Source: Sipunculus nudus (Eukaryota > Annelida > Sipuncula > Golfingiida > Sipunculidae). Taken from it: DNA of 64,000 nucleotides. How positions within the stretch are numbered: position 1 is the stretch's first letter; each line of letters opens with the position of its first letter. Shown in pieces: positions 13,423 to 24,708 of this stretch. The stretch covers positions 77,044,643 to 77,108,642 of the forward strand of contig CM049307.1 in the NCBI GenBank assembly GCA_026874595.1, read 5' to 3'. A program made the position numbers and the translations under genes. The notes below the pieces were generated by a model, which saw nothing but the letters and a program-made list of their open reading frames with translations, made no database searches and was not told where the DNA came from.

Positions 13423-14024
13423 GTGCACCCACAGGCGCTTGAATCGCTATTTGTGTTGATCTTGGTTTAAATAGTGTTCATTTACCTTAACAACAATCCC
13501 CTACCGTTTAATGAGCTTTAAACCATGTTATATCGTTTGCCGGTACTTGTTTATATAATAGATACACAAGGCTGGCATCCAGGTCTGCGGACGGGTAGGC
13601 GATAATACAAGAAATCAATTGAAATTCCCAAATATTTCAAAGATTTTCGAGAGAAGAAACTTACAGTGGTTAAATGGCCAGTTCTTCTTTTTTATAAAAG
13701 CATCACCAATTCCAATACACACAGTGTACCACGTGTAATGAGCTCATATTTGTAACTAGTCTGCATCCATTAAGCAGTTGTTACCCCAAACAAGGAAATC
13801 CTCATGTATCTTGGTCAGCAGTAAGGATTCCCCCCCCCCCCCCTGGAACATAACACCTGATTGGTTGATAATGATGGAAATAGTAACCTGGGATAAATCT
13901 GTCTGTTCGTCGCTGAATGGATACAGACTCGTCCGCAGACTTGGATGCCAGCCTTGTTAAGGTTAATTGAACACTTTTTAAACCAAGATCAACACAAATA
14001 GCGATTCAAGCGCCTGTGGTGCAC
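13423..14024. repeat. Long inverted repeat (~600 bp), probable foldback MITE
   Basis: The segment from GTGCACCCACAGGCGCTTGA (13423) to about 13495 is the near-perfect reverse complement of about 13955-14024. A second block, GGCTGGCATCCAGGTCTGCG (13571-13590), pairs with the segment at 13930-13954. The left arm carries an extra ~75 bp between the two blocks that the right arm lacks, so the arms total about 95 paired bp. The loop contains a poly-C run near 13820. No transposase is encoded and I saw no clear target duplication. Confidence 0.75.
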
Positions 14025-17000
14025 CTATGTTAATTTCGCTATTCGCTCAAGCTACACTTTTCTCTCTGAGACCACTACGGATGTGACATTACTGTCTACA
14101 ATAAACCACTGCATCTACAGTTTTTAACATACCCAAACATCTTTCATTTGCTACATTTTCCTCGAAGTGCTACGATTTCCTGCGGGTTACTACAACAGTA
14201 AATTGTTGTTGCTGTCACACCGTTTCTTCAAGGGCATGTTTTCTTTTTTTCTGAACAAGTTCGTGCTTACGCTCTTTACACAGCGTTTTACCCATAGGCC
14301 AACTACTTATATCATAAGCGCTGTTTGTTATGACCTTGTATCATGAATCTCTACACCAGAGGGGAGCACTGTATTTTGGTCCAATCAGATGAGACCCTGT
14401 GCTGGAATACAAAACTGTTGACCAGCCAAGCGAGGAATGCACGAAGCAAATGTTGTTCATTTTGTTTTGAGTGACAGCTCATCGACCGTTTTAACAGGCC
14501 ACAGGCTCAGAGAAATTTGCCCCACACGTGGTTTCTGGGCGGAGCCTGATGCCTGTCGAGTGTTTGTTGACTTGCATTTGCTTGGATGATAGTCACATCA
14601 GCATTTTTTTTCAGCAGACAGGCCCATGTGCACAACCTGGTGTTTAAGTGCATCGTAAACGGTCAAAGCAGGGGGCGGGAAAATCAGAAGCTTCTTTAGA
14701 AGCGCAAGAGTTCCGCTGCCTCTGGAGCGTAGTTCGTGCTCACAAAGTAAAGAACAGACTCTCATCTGACCATAGGTGTGACATCGCGTATAATCACGAA
14801 TTATTTTTTTGCATAAAATAGCATAATGGAAGTCCAGGAATTTTTTTTTTTATAATGAGATTTATGTCACTTTGGCATCCTTAGGGGAAATCTTTAGAAC
14901 GCTTTTAAATTATGAATTAAAGAAATAATAATGAAAAGGACGTTTACAAAATATGTTTATATAACGTATCCAAGGTATTTAGTGAATCCACCTGAATCAT
15001 CATTTTAGTTTTCTTTAATTATAATTTCAAATTGAACTGCTTGTAATTGTCTATTAATTGCAATATCATTTATCACCAATCTATAATTTCAAATTATTAT
15101 TAATGCAGGATTTTAAAATTAAAATTATTATAAAATGTGAGGTGCCCAGGCCAGTAAGAGTTGGGGGGGGGGGGGGGGGAGGGGAGGTCCAGGCTGCAAA
15201 CATAAGTCTGAAATTCTGAAAAAAAAGCTTCCGGGTTACCGGGACCCCCTCGGAATCCCCTTATGGTTCCTCAGATACAAGAAATGGTACCTACATCACG
15301 TCTGTATAAACTTTGTCTGTCAAAAGAATAAATGAATCCGCAAATTCCATGTTAAATGAACAGACCTGAATAAGATCTTAACACCCAAACCGCACGTCTC
15401 AACACGTGGTTTGGTCACATCAGTTGGATGTAGATATCGGGGTAAAAATCAGAGACGTTCGGAAAATGTGTATTACTCGGGAGAACCAGACACCATGTAC
15501 GGCAGTGCCCACACCAGCTGGTCGTACTGGTAAAGATGACAGAGCAACAGCAGCCCACACCTTACATTGTTATCCTCAATATCAGCAGCATGTTTGCCAA
15601 AAAAAAACCAAATTAAATCGACAGTCCATGCGGAAATGGACAGAGATGACCAAGATGTAATTTATATTAGTATTTTCAAGTATATTAGCAGTATCTGCAT
15701 GATTATTTGGAGGTTTTTGCTTGGACCTATTCAGTGGTATTGGTGACACCAGAGGCGATAACTCAAGGGGAATTGTTTAGCATCTCCTTGTAAAATGGAA
15801 CTTGCAAGATCAAGCTGTATAACTGTGAATGATGAAGCCCATTTACTTTATGAATGGCAAATACCGCGAAAAAACACAGTAAAATAACACAAACATCTAT
15901 GGTATTAGAAGAAACATTTAATACTAGCCCTGCCAGGGCTTTATTGTATTGATGTTTACTGCTAAAATGCTTCAAATGAAACGTGATTCCATGTACCGAT
16001 AGACGCAACGTAACTCAGTTCGAGTTCTTATGGTGAAATAAGAGGGTCAGAGAGAAGTATCGGTTAAGTAAGTTGCCGCGTGGTAGCAGTACCGACACTA
16101 AGTGCGACACAGTCAGAGCCATTTCATTGACTGGGCCAGTCTAATTTAATACCATCAGTAAGAACTACATTGACATAGTACTCATAGCACAATTGATGTT
16201 TGAAGAAAAAAATAAAATATGACACAACATCTATTCACCCCCTATGGTGAGCAAAAATGTAACTATAATTTTCAAAGAGTTATCAAAACCAGACTCAACC
16301 ATACGTGTTTAGGTCATATCAGTGGCCTTTGGGATGGGTGTCAATATCAGTGACATTCGTTATGTGTACCACTGGGGGGGAACCAGACACCAAAATATAA
16401 TACTGGCACCAGGTTAGTCGGATGGGCAGAGATGCCAAACCTGCCGAAGCCCAAATATTTAACAATGCTCATCAGCTGGTAATTTGTCAGACTGATGTCC
16501 ATCGTCTGATCAAAACAATCAGAGCTTACCCTCAGGTCTACATCAGACAGCTGGTGTTAGAACATCTTCACCTGTACTCTATACACCTATCTCTCTGTCT
16601 GATATATATATATATATATATATGTTATTCGGTTATTATAAGATGTATGTAGGCTACACCACCAGTCATTCATGCATCATTTGTATTGTAAAGGCATGCG
16701 CTAATGCACAATAGTTATTGGAAATATGAAGAGAACACAACATGGTTAAAATTTCATAAAAGGATTCATAATATCATATACTTGAACAGACTACAAGATC
16801 TCAACATTATCAAATATAACTTAAAAATAAGAGCCATAGTTTTCACAAAACAAAAAACTTGGTTGAATATGCCGTTTGACGTGATAAAGAAAGAATATAA
16901 ATAAATATATATTTACAATTATTAAAAGATTATATACGGACAATTGTAGAGATTACTTTGCTTGTAGGTGCGTCCACGAACATGGAATTAACATATTGTG

Positions 17001-17164
17001 TCTTGTATGTTACAGAGTTACTTATGTTTATGACAATGCACCAGGTAATATCTCATAAGATTAGTTCTATTTGCTTTCAGTCTTTTCCTGTTTCATAGTC
17101 TTTCTGTGGCCTATTTAAAATATTATAAGGCGAATACCACAACTTAAACCTCGTACCTTCAAAG
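14025..17164. other. Gene-poor stretch with a pair of related ~110-bp repeats
   Basis: No gene was recognised. The segment at about 15402-15500 (GTTTGGTCACATCAGTTGGA...GAGAACCAGACACC) is a diverged copy of that at about 16308-16392, roughly 900 bp away; both may be relics of one repeat family or a decayed transposase that I cannot identify. A poly-G run lies at about 15163-15180 and a short (TA)n at 16606-16622. Confidence 0.4.
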
Positions 17165-17887
17165 TAGAGCTGTGTATCGCAAATAACTTCGTATAGCTAG
17201 ATATTGCGATATGTGGTAGCTTATTGCGATACGATGTTTTTCTATTGTAATAAATTTAAAGGAAATAAGAGTTATTATTATTATTATAAATCATTCATTA
17301 TTATATTGAATATAATGAGACAAAACATGTTTTTGCATATCAGTTTATTTTAAATACAAAAAATATGGCGGTATTAATTACTAATGTACCTAGTAAAATG
17401 GCTTACAGTACTCAAAGAAACCTTTAAAATCAAAGTTTTTTTTTGGCCTTACAAGTGCAAATAACTTGGGAATTAGAGAATGTGTAAAGAGAAGCACTGT
17501 CTACAATCTCATCAGGGCTGCCGTTATTGAACAAAACTTGACACTTCTTAATGCAGTTATCGTTGGATGTGAAGAGAGAATATTAATGAATGATTAATTA
17601 TCATGACCGTTTTCAGCACTTCTCACTATATTGTGGTATTTAAATATTATTCGTATGCCGATAAGTCATTGGGCATACATGTAAATTTCCTGGGACAGAC
17701 CTTTGATCAATGGTATATGAGACCTAATTGAACATTTCCCACTACACGTCTAAAGACACGGCAGCGGCTTTCAATTTAAGCCTGTCATGAACCCATTATT
17801 TGTAACCGAAACAATATTTTACTTAATCGCGATACACAATATGCGAATCGCCGTATCGTGATATATCGATAATATCGCACAGCCCTA
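17165..17887. mobile_element. TIR element, hAT-like, non-autonomous
   Basis: The left end TAGAGCTGTGTATCG (17165-17179) and the reverse complement of the right end, TAGGGCTGTGCGATA (17873-17887), match at 12 of 15 positions. Subterminal GCGATA/TATCGC words are repeated inside both ends. CAGGGCTGTGC-type ends are typical of animal hAT elements. The element is ~720 bp, AT-rich and without an open frame. I could not match 8-bp flanks (CTTCAAAG and CAATCCAA), so the exact boundary and superfamily are uncertain. Confidence 0.5.
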
Positions 17888-20064
17888 CAATCCAAGAAAG
17901 CTGAACAAAGACAGGAAAACAATTCTTGTAAATCTCTACAGCATGCATATTATAAAAGACTGTAATTATGTAAATTAATGTTAAATCAATATATTGTTCA
18001 TTTCATCAGGCAGGGGTTTATTTAATTTTGGATTAAATAAAAATGCTATAAAATTTGTAATCAGTAAGTTTTGATGAGTACATAATCACAGGTTATACAA
18101 AAAAGAATTCTCTTAATAACAGACAATGGCTGCTGTTGCCCTTTCTTCTAAATTTGATAGAGCGACAGTTAATTGTTGCTGATGTTTGACAACAAGTCCG
18201 AATGTGGAATAACATGCTGCACGAGATCTTGTTGTGTTTCTGGCAGTTCTGTTTGGTAATTAAGACACAAGGGAATTTTTTTCTAAATAGTTCTATATAT
18301 TACTCCGGGATTAATGGCTGGCTCCGCGTTCCGTAGCTGACGATTCATTGTATAGTGTTCTGCCCTCCGGGCACTTGAACAGTGGAAACGAACATCTTTC
18401 CCAACTTTTAATCAGTCAAAAAAGCTGGGGCGCGGTCTCCGTCCAGGGAATGTGCTTTTGTCATGGTAAGTACACATCGTTTAATTTTTTTTATTTGGTT
18501 TCCCCCGTCTCCCCTACTCATATCACAGCGACATTATTACCGAGAACGGAAATTCAAAATGAACGGCGCAGCGGAAGTGCGGGTATAGTTTGGGATGTTA
18601 CCGCAAGTGCAAAATATTCTAATTTGGGGAGAAAGATACAGATTCATCAATTGTTGCTCCTTATATATTCCTTAAAAATTATGCCATTGACATTAAATTT
18701 AAAGCAAACAGGGTCGGGCAGTCAGCACTAGCTGCGACATTGAAATTTACAAACCAATACATGGGACTGTTGCATTAGTGGGAGGCATAGTTCTATAGGT
18801 GACACGAGATGTAGTTGTTGAACAGCTGTGTACACATCAAAGTTTGATTAGGATCCTGGCCCAGGTTGTGGTATTTGACTAATTTTCTGTCTTCGATATT
18901 TTAGACATTTTTATGATATGAGCGTCTGTTACATTTTCTTTCTTTTTTTTTCTCATTTCATTGGATGTTTTCAATGTGCAACATATACAGGTGATTCATT
19001 GAAGAAAATAACATGGAATCAGACCAGAACATATCTTCTCATTGTATTTTAGCTTAATGGTGTTAGTTGTTGACCGGCCGAGTGGTCAGGTATACATTAC
19101 ATCCAGGGTTCTGAAATGAACAAGTTAACGGTATGCCATGTTGTAAGTTTCAGTGTTGTAAGTTTCAATACGTTCTGTCATGTATCAATCTCTGCGCCGG
19201 GACTGACCATAGCTTTTCAAACATAGTGTTTGTTTTAAATTTGTTTTTATTGGATCTATTTCACGATTTCTGGAAATCATTTATTACGTTGAAAGATATT
19301 CCAAATGATATTCTAAACATAACATTTGTATAAAATCATTAACGTTTTTCAAATTATGAGTGTTTTTCTATCAACAGGGCAGCATCTGTTGACGAAAATT
19401 GAAACAAAATGCAAACTTATTAAAGACCGTGCTTGAAATATCTTAAAGGTGCTCATGCACCTCCCTTTTGAAAAAGGAATTTGTGGTTTCTGGCTTCCTC
19501 TGTGTATATATTAATGATCTAAGGGTAATTTTGGTTGTGAAAAAAAAATTATAACGCCTTCGTGAACGATGCATGAATTTGTTTATCAACACCGCCTTCG
19601 AGAAGGATGTATGAACTGTTTATCAACATGTCAGTAAACACTACAATGTTGACAAACGGCAAAACATGTAACCTAAGGTGGAAGGTTAAATATATACGGA
19701 GGTAGAAGGTCACTCTTTGCAAAAAGCCACTTGTAAAGCTCTTGACTAGCTGCCAGATGCCCTTGTTGAATTCGTTTTATTTTAGCGGGTCCCTAAATAT
19801 TATAAACACTTAAAAACACTTAAAAAATTTAAACAACACAAACTGTCTCTGTGTGGTGATTTTTACGTTTCCTGACGTATTTGTTTATAAAAGCTCCAAG
19901 TGATTGCCCTATGTTTATAAAGGTCAGGTAGGTAATGGTCTCCTTTAAATAACTGAAGTAAAATCAGGGGCGGATTACGGGGGGACGTCTGTTTTACGAT
20001 TAAAAGATTTGGTAAATGAAATGATATACGCCAAATACCGAAAGCAGCGCCTTTCTTTCTTAAT
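17888..20064. other. Intergenic, no gene recognised
   Basis: Two kilobases with no recognisable coding exon. A 127-codon frame at 18348-18731 has no domain, no signal and no splice partner that I can recognise. A (TA)n tract follows at about 20068-20115. Confidence 0.4.
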
Positions 20065-20067
20065 ATG

Positions 20068-20117
<50 letters not shown>

Positions 20118-20196
20118 TATAGAAGGTAGTGTTACCCTCCGATGTAAAGTGCTCTATGGCCTACAGACTAGTGTTGTTTTTCTCCAGAGTTATAAA

Positions 20197-20248
<52 letters not shown>

Positions 20249-20765
20249 CAGTGAAAACTCGTTGTGTCGGTCTCGGTTAAGTCGAATTCCCGCATGTGTC
20301 GAAGTCGAACGTGGGATCCCTGCATAAAATAGTTAAAACTTTACTAACTTTACTTTACTGCATGGCTCTGCCGAATCAAGGTCATGCCGCTTAAATGTTT
20401 TGACAACAGTTGTGCACGGTCCAACAATCATACCTACGGCCGGGATGACTAGTCACATAATTAATACCAGCAAGGATCTTACTCATCAAGCGCGAAGGCT
20501 AACCTACCTAGTCCGTTCTATTCTTGTTTGGCCAATAAGTCACTCATGGCCATTCCTTTCTTCTCCCGCCGACAAAGCATTAATGAGAAGTTATTGATAA
20601 ATCAAACACAATCCAATCCTTACCTTAGATGTGTCTAGAATAAACATACAGGACTATATATAAAGGGAGGAAGATGAGTTCTAAAACAGACTGACTCTTA
20701 TTCACCATAGGGTACGTTATACAGTATCACTGCTTCACTTTTATATTGTTCGTGTCATGTTTGCT

Positions 20766-20979
20766 ATGGCGTCGTGGCCTGCTTAGCGTAAACTTGATGT
20801 AAAGACCATTGAACAGAAGTGCGAAGCTGACGTGGTTCAACTCTGCTCGTGCACAGGACATCCCAGTCAGTGGACCAATGCTGCATGCCAAGGCTAATGA
20901 CCTTGCAGTCAAGTTAGCGGGCGCCAACTTCAAGTGCAGCAATTGGTGGCTGGAACGATCTGAAGATCTGAACTGTTGA
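20766..20979 (+). pseudogene. pogo/Tigger transposase remnant (CENP-B-type HTH)
   Basis: Two blocks survive. The first, from ATG 20766, reads MASWPA, a stop, then RKLDVKTIEQKCEA, resembling the N-terminus of Tigger transposases. The second, in another frame from about 20821 to the TGA at 20977-20979, includes WFNSARAQDIPVSGPMLHAK and KLAGANFKCSNWWLER, the conserved core of the CENP-B N-terminal DNA-binding domain of pogo-family transposases. The HTH region between the blocks is deleted with a frame change, and no DDE catalytic domain remains. It cannot encode an active transposase. Confidence 0.75.
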
Positions 20980-21128
20980 ACCGAAAATGATCTGAGCCAA
21001 TCATTAATTGGTTGGTGTGCTTTTATAAACGTACGTGTTCTTATTTCACTTTCTTGATTTACCTAACCCTAGTTCTGGTGGTGCTTATGTGTTTTTTTTT
21101 TAATATTATTAATAAAAAATGTATATAA

Positions 21129-21464
21129 GGCCAAAAAAAATTAAAGGTATGGTTCTCAGGCACCGCCCGCATCAATTTTAAACCCCCGCATCAAAACTTT
21201 TTATTTTGATTTTCCATTAAAATTTTCCAATTATGAGCTGCTGCCGCTACGTAATTTCTTTCAAGAAGATAAAACCATACAGTTTCCTTTGTTTTGTAGT
21301 GCTTTTACTTATTTAGCAAAATAAAACTGTTATTTTCTTGCTTTACCCTTATCATTTGACATTTTTATCGAAACATACCAAAAAATTTAAAATAAAAAAA
21401 GCGCCCGCCCGCATTAATTTCTGAAAAAAAGTGCCTGAGAACCATACCTTTTTTTATTTTGGCC
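21129..21464. mobile_element. PIF/Harbinger-like MITE nested in the pogo element
   Basis: The ends start GGCCAAAA and carry a long TIR: 21 bp beginning AAAGGTATGGTTCTCAGGCA (21143-21163) recur as a perfect inverted copy at 21431-21451. The 3-bp flanks are TAA on both sides (21126-21128 and 21465-21467), matching the TWA target duplication of PIF/Harbinger elements. Length is 336 bp with no coding capacity. A diverged sister copy lies at 39666-39956. Confidence 0.8.
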
Positions 21465-21654
21465 TAAACTCTGTGTTGTTCTTTCGCGAAAACATTTGTG
21501 AGAACATAACATAGGCCTTATTCATGTGAATTATTTATCGATAATAGAGGCTGAAGAAGGTTAAATATAATGAACATCGGTTGTCTCGAACTCCGGTTGT
21601 GTCGAAGTAAATTTTCCAGTCCCTACAATTTTGACACAACGAGGTTTCACTGTA

Positions 21655-22444
21655 TATACAATGACGAAAGTACAATAGCCACCCTAATTCAACTGGAACA
21701 TATAAATATATAAAACGGGAGTATCAAAATCAATATTTTACAAAATCATATGGCTGGCTCAATAAAAACATGGAAAGGGTCAGACATGATCATGTGGGCG
21801 AGTCCACCAATCGTTAGTACTAATTAGTTTCCTGCCGCTCCTAGATCTCATTATCTCATGGAAGAAATTTTTTTTGTGAACGTGTTGTAGTGCGACCATT
21901 CTGTTATAACTGGACAACAATACCGGCTTTAACAATCATCATTACCTTAGATCTTGACCAATAGATCTAGCAAATATGAAATGATAATTTGTTTACATGG
22001 AAACATCAGATGCTGCTGATCATGATAATTAATAATTTAAAACGTGAGTTTTACTACAGGTTAAAGCCAAATCTATCCTATATAACCATCCCTTTCCTGA
22101 GCACAGGTATGTCTGTGAACCAAATCGTTCTTCCTGTCCGGTTGGCAAGAATTATTTTAATGAATTCAGGTATATAAATTTTGATACTTTATTCCAGTAA
22201 CAAAGGGAAAACGCAATATATTAGTCACAACAGATAAAATAACTTTCCACTCTGAAAATACTTGTCATCACCCTATCCCCTTTAACCCTCCGCTTAATAG
22301 AATAGTCATTGAGAAAGGTGAGTTCCCTCATTGCAAGACCCTCAGAATTTAACTTTAAAAAGGTGTTGCTTCTTACGATTAACAACTTGCATAACTCGAT
22401 GGTATGGTTTCTGACATGTTATACCCACTTACACAAATGTAGAA
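21655..22444. other. Intergenic, no gene recognised
   Basis: Spacer between the pogo element and the GPCR gene, containing its 3'UTR at the right end. No other feature was recognised. Confidence 0.4.
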
Positions 22445-22450
22445 TTTATT
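22445..22450 (-). promoter_or_regulatory. Polyadenylation signal AATAAA of the GPCR gene
   Basis: AATAAA on the minus strand about 30 bp after the GPCR stop codon; a second candidate lies near 22186-22191. Confidence 0.5.
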
Positions 22451-22479
22451 AACATACATGCATTTACAAATTTTAGTAT

Positions 22480-24708
22480 TCAGTGAGTTCGATGTGCGGT
22501 TTCGGACGTAACTGAGGTGCGCTGAGTCTGTAAAGAAGTACTCTTACTGGTGTCCACACTAGGTTTTCTCCGATAAGTCTCGCGCATCATCTTAAATACC
22601 TTTCGAGTACAAACGAATGATACGCAGATAAAAACACCTTGGAGAGAATTAAAGAGGATGTAAACCCACCAGAGAAATTGAAGGTCCGTGCTGAAGCCGA
22701 TCAGACCAAACACCCATGTCAACCCCGTGATGGAGGTTAGCTTTACGTACAACCACATCCTATGACGATTTGGACAGTTCTCACTGATCGCTGTGGTCAC
22801 GTTGCTGGTTCGGTGTATGCTTATGATTGTTAGAGCATAAAATACACAGTCAGCAAATAACAGACCGATAAGAGGTGCTCCAACATACACCATTAAAGCG
22901 TACCTGTTTGAGATGTAGCAAATGTGTTTACCGTAATCTGGGGAGAAGTCACTTCCTTTGCCACCGCAGAAATTAACCAGTACTCCTATAAGGATGACCA
23001 GAGCGGGGCATCCCCAAGCATACAGAGAAAACTTGAGGAACCGAAAGTCTGATTTAACAATTGTTGAAACTGTAAACCTGGAGGTAAAGGTGCTCCAAAT
23101 GTCATAGGCGAGAACACTCATCCAACAGAACACGGCAAGGAGACAGAAGTGTATTAGAATTCCCGATATAATACAGAAAAACGGCAGGTGGGTCACGCCC
23201 ATCAACGTCATCTGCATCAGCTGAAACATTAACAAGGAACCAGACAGACACATGAGGTTTTTGCCGGGTAAATTCCTCAAAACCGGATAGACACAGTAGA
23301 TCACGAGGAGAATGAGCAACGCTATCACTGACAGACTCTGTCCTAAATTACTAACAACCGTCTGGGCGTAGGTAAACTTCATAATGAGATATGTCTCTGT
23401 AACATTGCGTGTGATTTCTGTGATGTTTATGGCATCAACGATACATAGGTACATACCACTCTCGTCTAGTACATATAGGTCCTTCCCGTATATTCGACCT
23501 GAAGTCGGATCAAAGATGGAACCATTGTTGTAAAACTCAAAGCTTGTGGCATTAACTTTTGCATAATATGAACAAGTGTTATTATTATTTGGGGAGGTAG
23601 AGGTACTCACGCACTGTCCGTCTCGGTACTCGGCTTCAAGGGGACATTTTACAACTTTACAAACTGCTGAGTATGGATCAAATATTTTACCTGATGGGCA
23701 GGTCACTAATTCGGTTTCAACTTTGACTCGCGTCCCTGTCATATATCCTACCTCTCGTGTGATAACACCGGAACCAAGGTTAAGATCTATCACAATACAC
23801 AGTGGGTATGATGTTCCTCTGACAGTTTCAAAATACGGAGCAATTTTAAAGTGTTGCTTAGTATAGGTATCCACACAGGTGACGTTAGCGTTATTACAGA
23901 GAGCACAATGTGGGTTTTTGTATGTTACGCCCTCTCTTTCTTTGTCGTATCTGTACAACACTGTCGCGTTCTCAGCTTCACATTTGTTCCGTACACACTT
24001 ATCTTTCCACGAATCTGGACAGTGGTCAATATTGGGCTTACAGAAGCGGTATGGTTTGTACGTGGAATATTTGTGCCAGGCGTCAGGATGGACAAATGAC
24101 ACATTGCAAGGACTGGTTTGATTTTGCTGATCGATAATATCTGCGATATTTGTACTGTTTGTTAGTTCCTGATCCATAAAATCGCACGTGAAATTTGAAA
24201 GCCAGTAAGTAATACTGTCCATGTTTTCTTCGTTACATTGCGCACAGTACACGTTCCTGTACAAAATATCATGTTCCCCTGTTACTGGCCAGTTGTACCA
24301 TATACCCGGTGTGTCTTCACAAGCTTCCCTCACTCCTTCTTCCTTCCAGAAAGATGGGCATCTATCCACCACGTAGACGCTAACACCCTGACTGTAAACC
24401 CCGTCCACAGAGCTACAGGAAAACGTAATGTCCTCCAGTGCTGTGATATTGGAGATATACTCATCGCAACAGTCCCCAAAATAGGCGCAATGCTTGTCAC
24501 AAAAACAGCCACGGGTTTGAAATTGTGGATAATATTCACACATTAATTGTCCATTGTCTCTCCTTTCGTTGTCATTTATTTTGCAAGCGAATATTTCTCC
24601 GGGTGGTATTTGTGGTTCTACATCACATATTTCTTGGCTATTTATACATAATACACAGAAAGCCAAAAACGTAGCCACCGGATACGTGATTGTAGTCAAA
24701 AGACTCAT
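22480..24708 (-). CDS. Somatomedin-B-domain class-B-like (adhesion/Methuselah-like) GPCR
   Basis: A single uninterrupted frame encodes 742 residues. A signal peptide covers about residues 1-24. A somatomedin-B-like Cys cluster is at about 57-98 (RGCFCDKHCAYFGDCCDEY). Further Cys-rich ectodomain segments follow (CPSFWKEEG at 117, CPDSWKDKC at 230, CPSGKIFDPYSAVC at 337) with many N-glycosylation sequons. Seven hydrophobic segments start at about 455, 485, 510, 560, 604, 651 and 677. Hallmarks of the secretin/adhesion fold are visible: NLPGKNLMCLS after TM1, TGLTWVFGLIGF in TM6 and LFNSLQGVFICVSF in TM7. The usual HL/T autoproteolysis (GPS) motif before TM1 is not seen, so this resembles Methuselah-like or SMB receptors more than a cleaved adhesion GPCR. 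The tail is Ser/Thr-rich. Plasma-membrane location is inferred; the ligand is unknown. The gene appears intact. Confidence 0.9.
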   Translation of the reverse strand: MSLLTTITYPVATFLAFCVLCINSQEICDVEPQIPPGEIFACKINDNERRDNGQLMCEYYPQFQTRGCFCDKHCAYFGDCCDEYISNITALEDITFSCSSVDGVYSQGVSVYVVDRCPSFWKEEGVREACEDTPGIWYNWPVTGEHDILYRNVYCAQCNEENMDSITYWLSNFTCDFMDQELTNSTNIADIIDQQNQTSPCNVSFVHPDAWHKYSTYKPYRFCKPNIDHCPDSWKDKCVRNKCEAENATVLYRYDKEREGVTYKNPHCALCNNANVTCVDTYTKQHFKIAPYFETVRGTSYPLCIVIDLNLGSGVITREVGYMTGTRVKVETELVTCPSGKIFDPYSAVCKVVKCPLEAEYRDGQCVSTSTSPNNNNTCSYYAKVNATSFEFYNNGSIFDPTSGRIYGKDLYVLDESGMYLCIVDAINITEITRNVTETYLIMKFTYAQTVVSNLGQSLSVIALLILLVIYCVYPVLRNLPGKNLMCLSGSLLMFQLMQMTLMGVTHLPFFCIISGILIHFCLLAVFCWMSVLAYDIWSTFTSRFTVSTIVKSDFRFLKFSLYAWGCPALVILIGVLVNFCGGKGSDFSPDYGKHICYISNRYALMVYVGAPLIGLLFADCVFYALTIISIHRTSNVTTAISENCPNRHRMWLYVKLTSITGLTWVFGLIGFSTDLQFLWWVYILFNSLQGVFICVSFVCTRKVFKMMRETYRRKPSVDTSKSTSLQTQRTSVTSETAHRTH

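Larger units (their letters stand above)
20249..21652 (+). mobile_element. pogo/Tigger-like DNA transposon, internally deleted
   Basis: The left end CAGTGAAAACTCGTTGTGTC (20249-20268) and the right end (21633-21652), read in reverse complement, agree at 19 of 20 bases. Both ends are flanked by TA (20247-20248 and 21653-21654), the mariner/pogo target. The CAGTG...CTCGTT end is characteristic of Tigger/pogo elements. Inside lies a transposase relic with a CENP-B-type HTH (20766-20979). The Harbinger-like MITE at 21129-21464 has inserted into this element, so the pogo copy is the older. The left flank is a (TA)n microsatellite (about 20201-20248). Confidence 0.8.

Noticed and set aside
15402-16392. 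Possible transposase coding in the repeated ~110-bp segments
   Set aside because: Frames differ between the two copies and no DDE or other catalytic motif can be read, so I kept it only as a repeat.
18348-18731. 127-codon open frame
   Set aside because: No recognisable domain, no homology to neighbouring genes, no splice partner; AT-rich composition.
20727-20942. 71-codon minus-strand frame
   Set aside because: A shadow of the plus-strand CENP-B-type transposase relic.
23576-24546. Several plus-strand frames of 75-102 codons
   Set aside because: Antisense shadows of the GPCR coding sequence.
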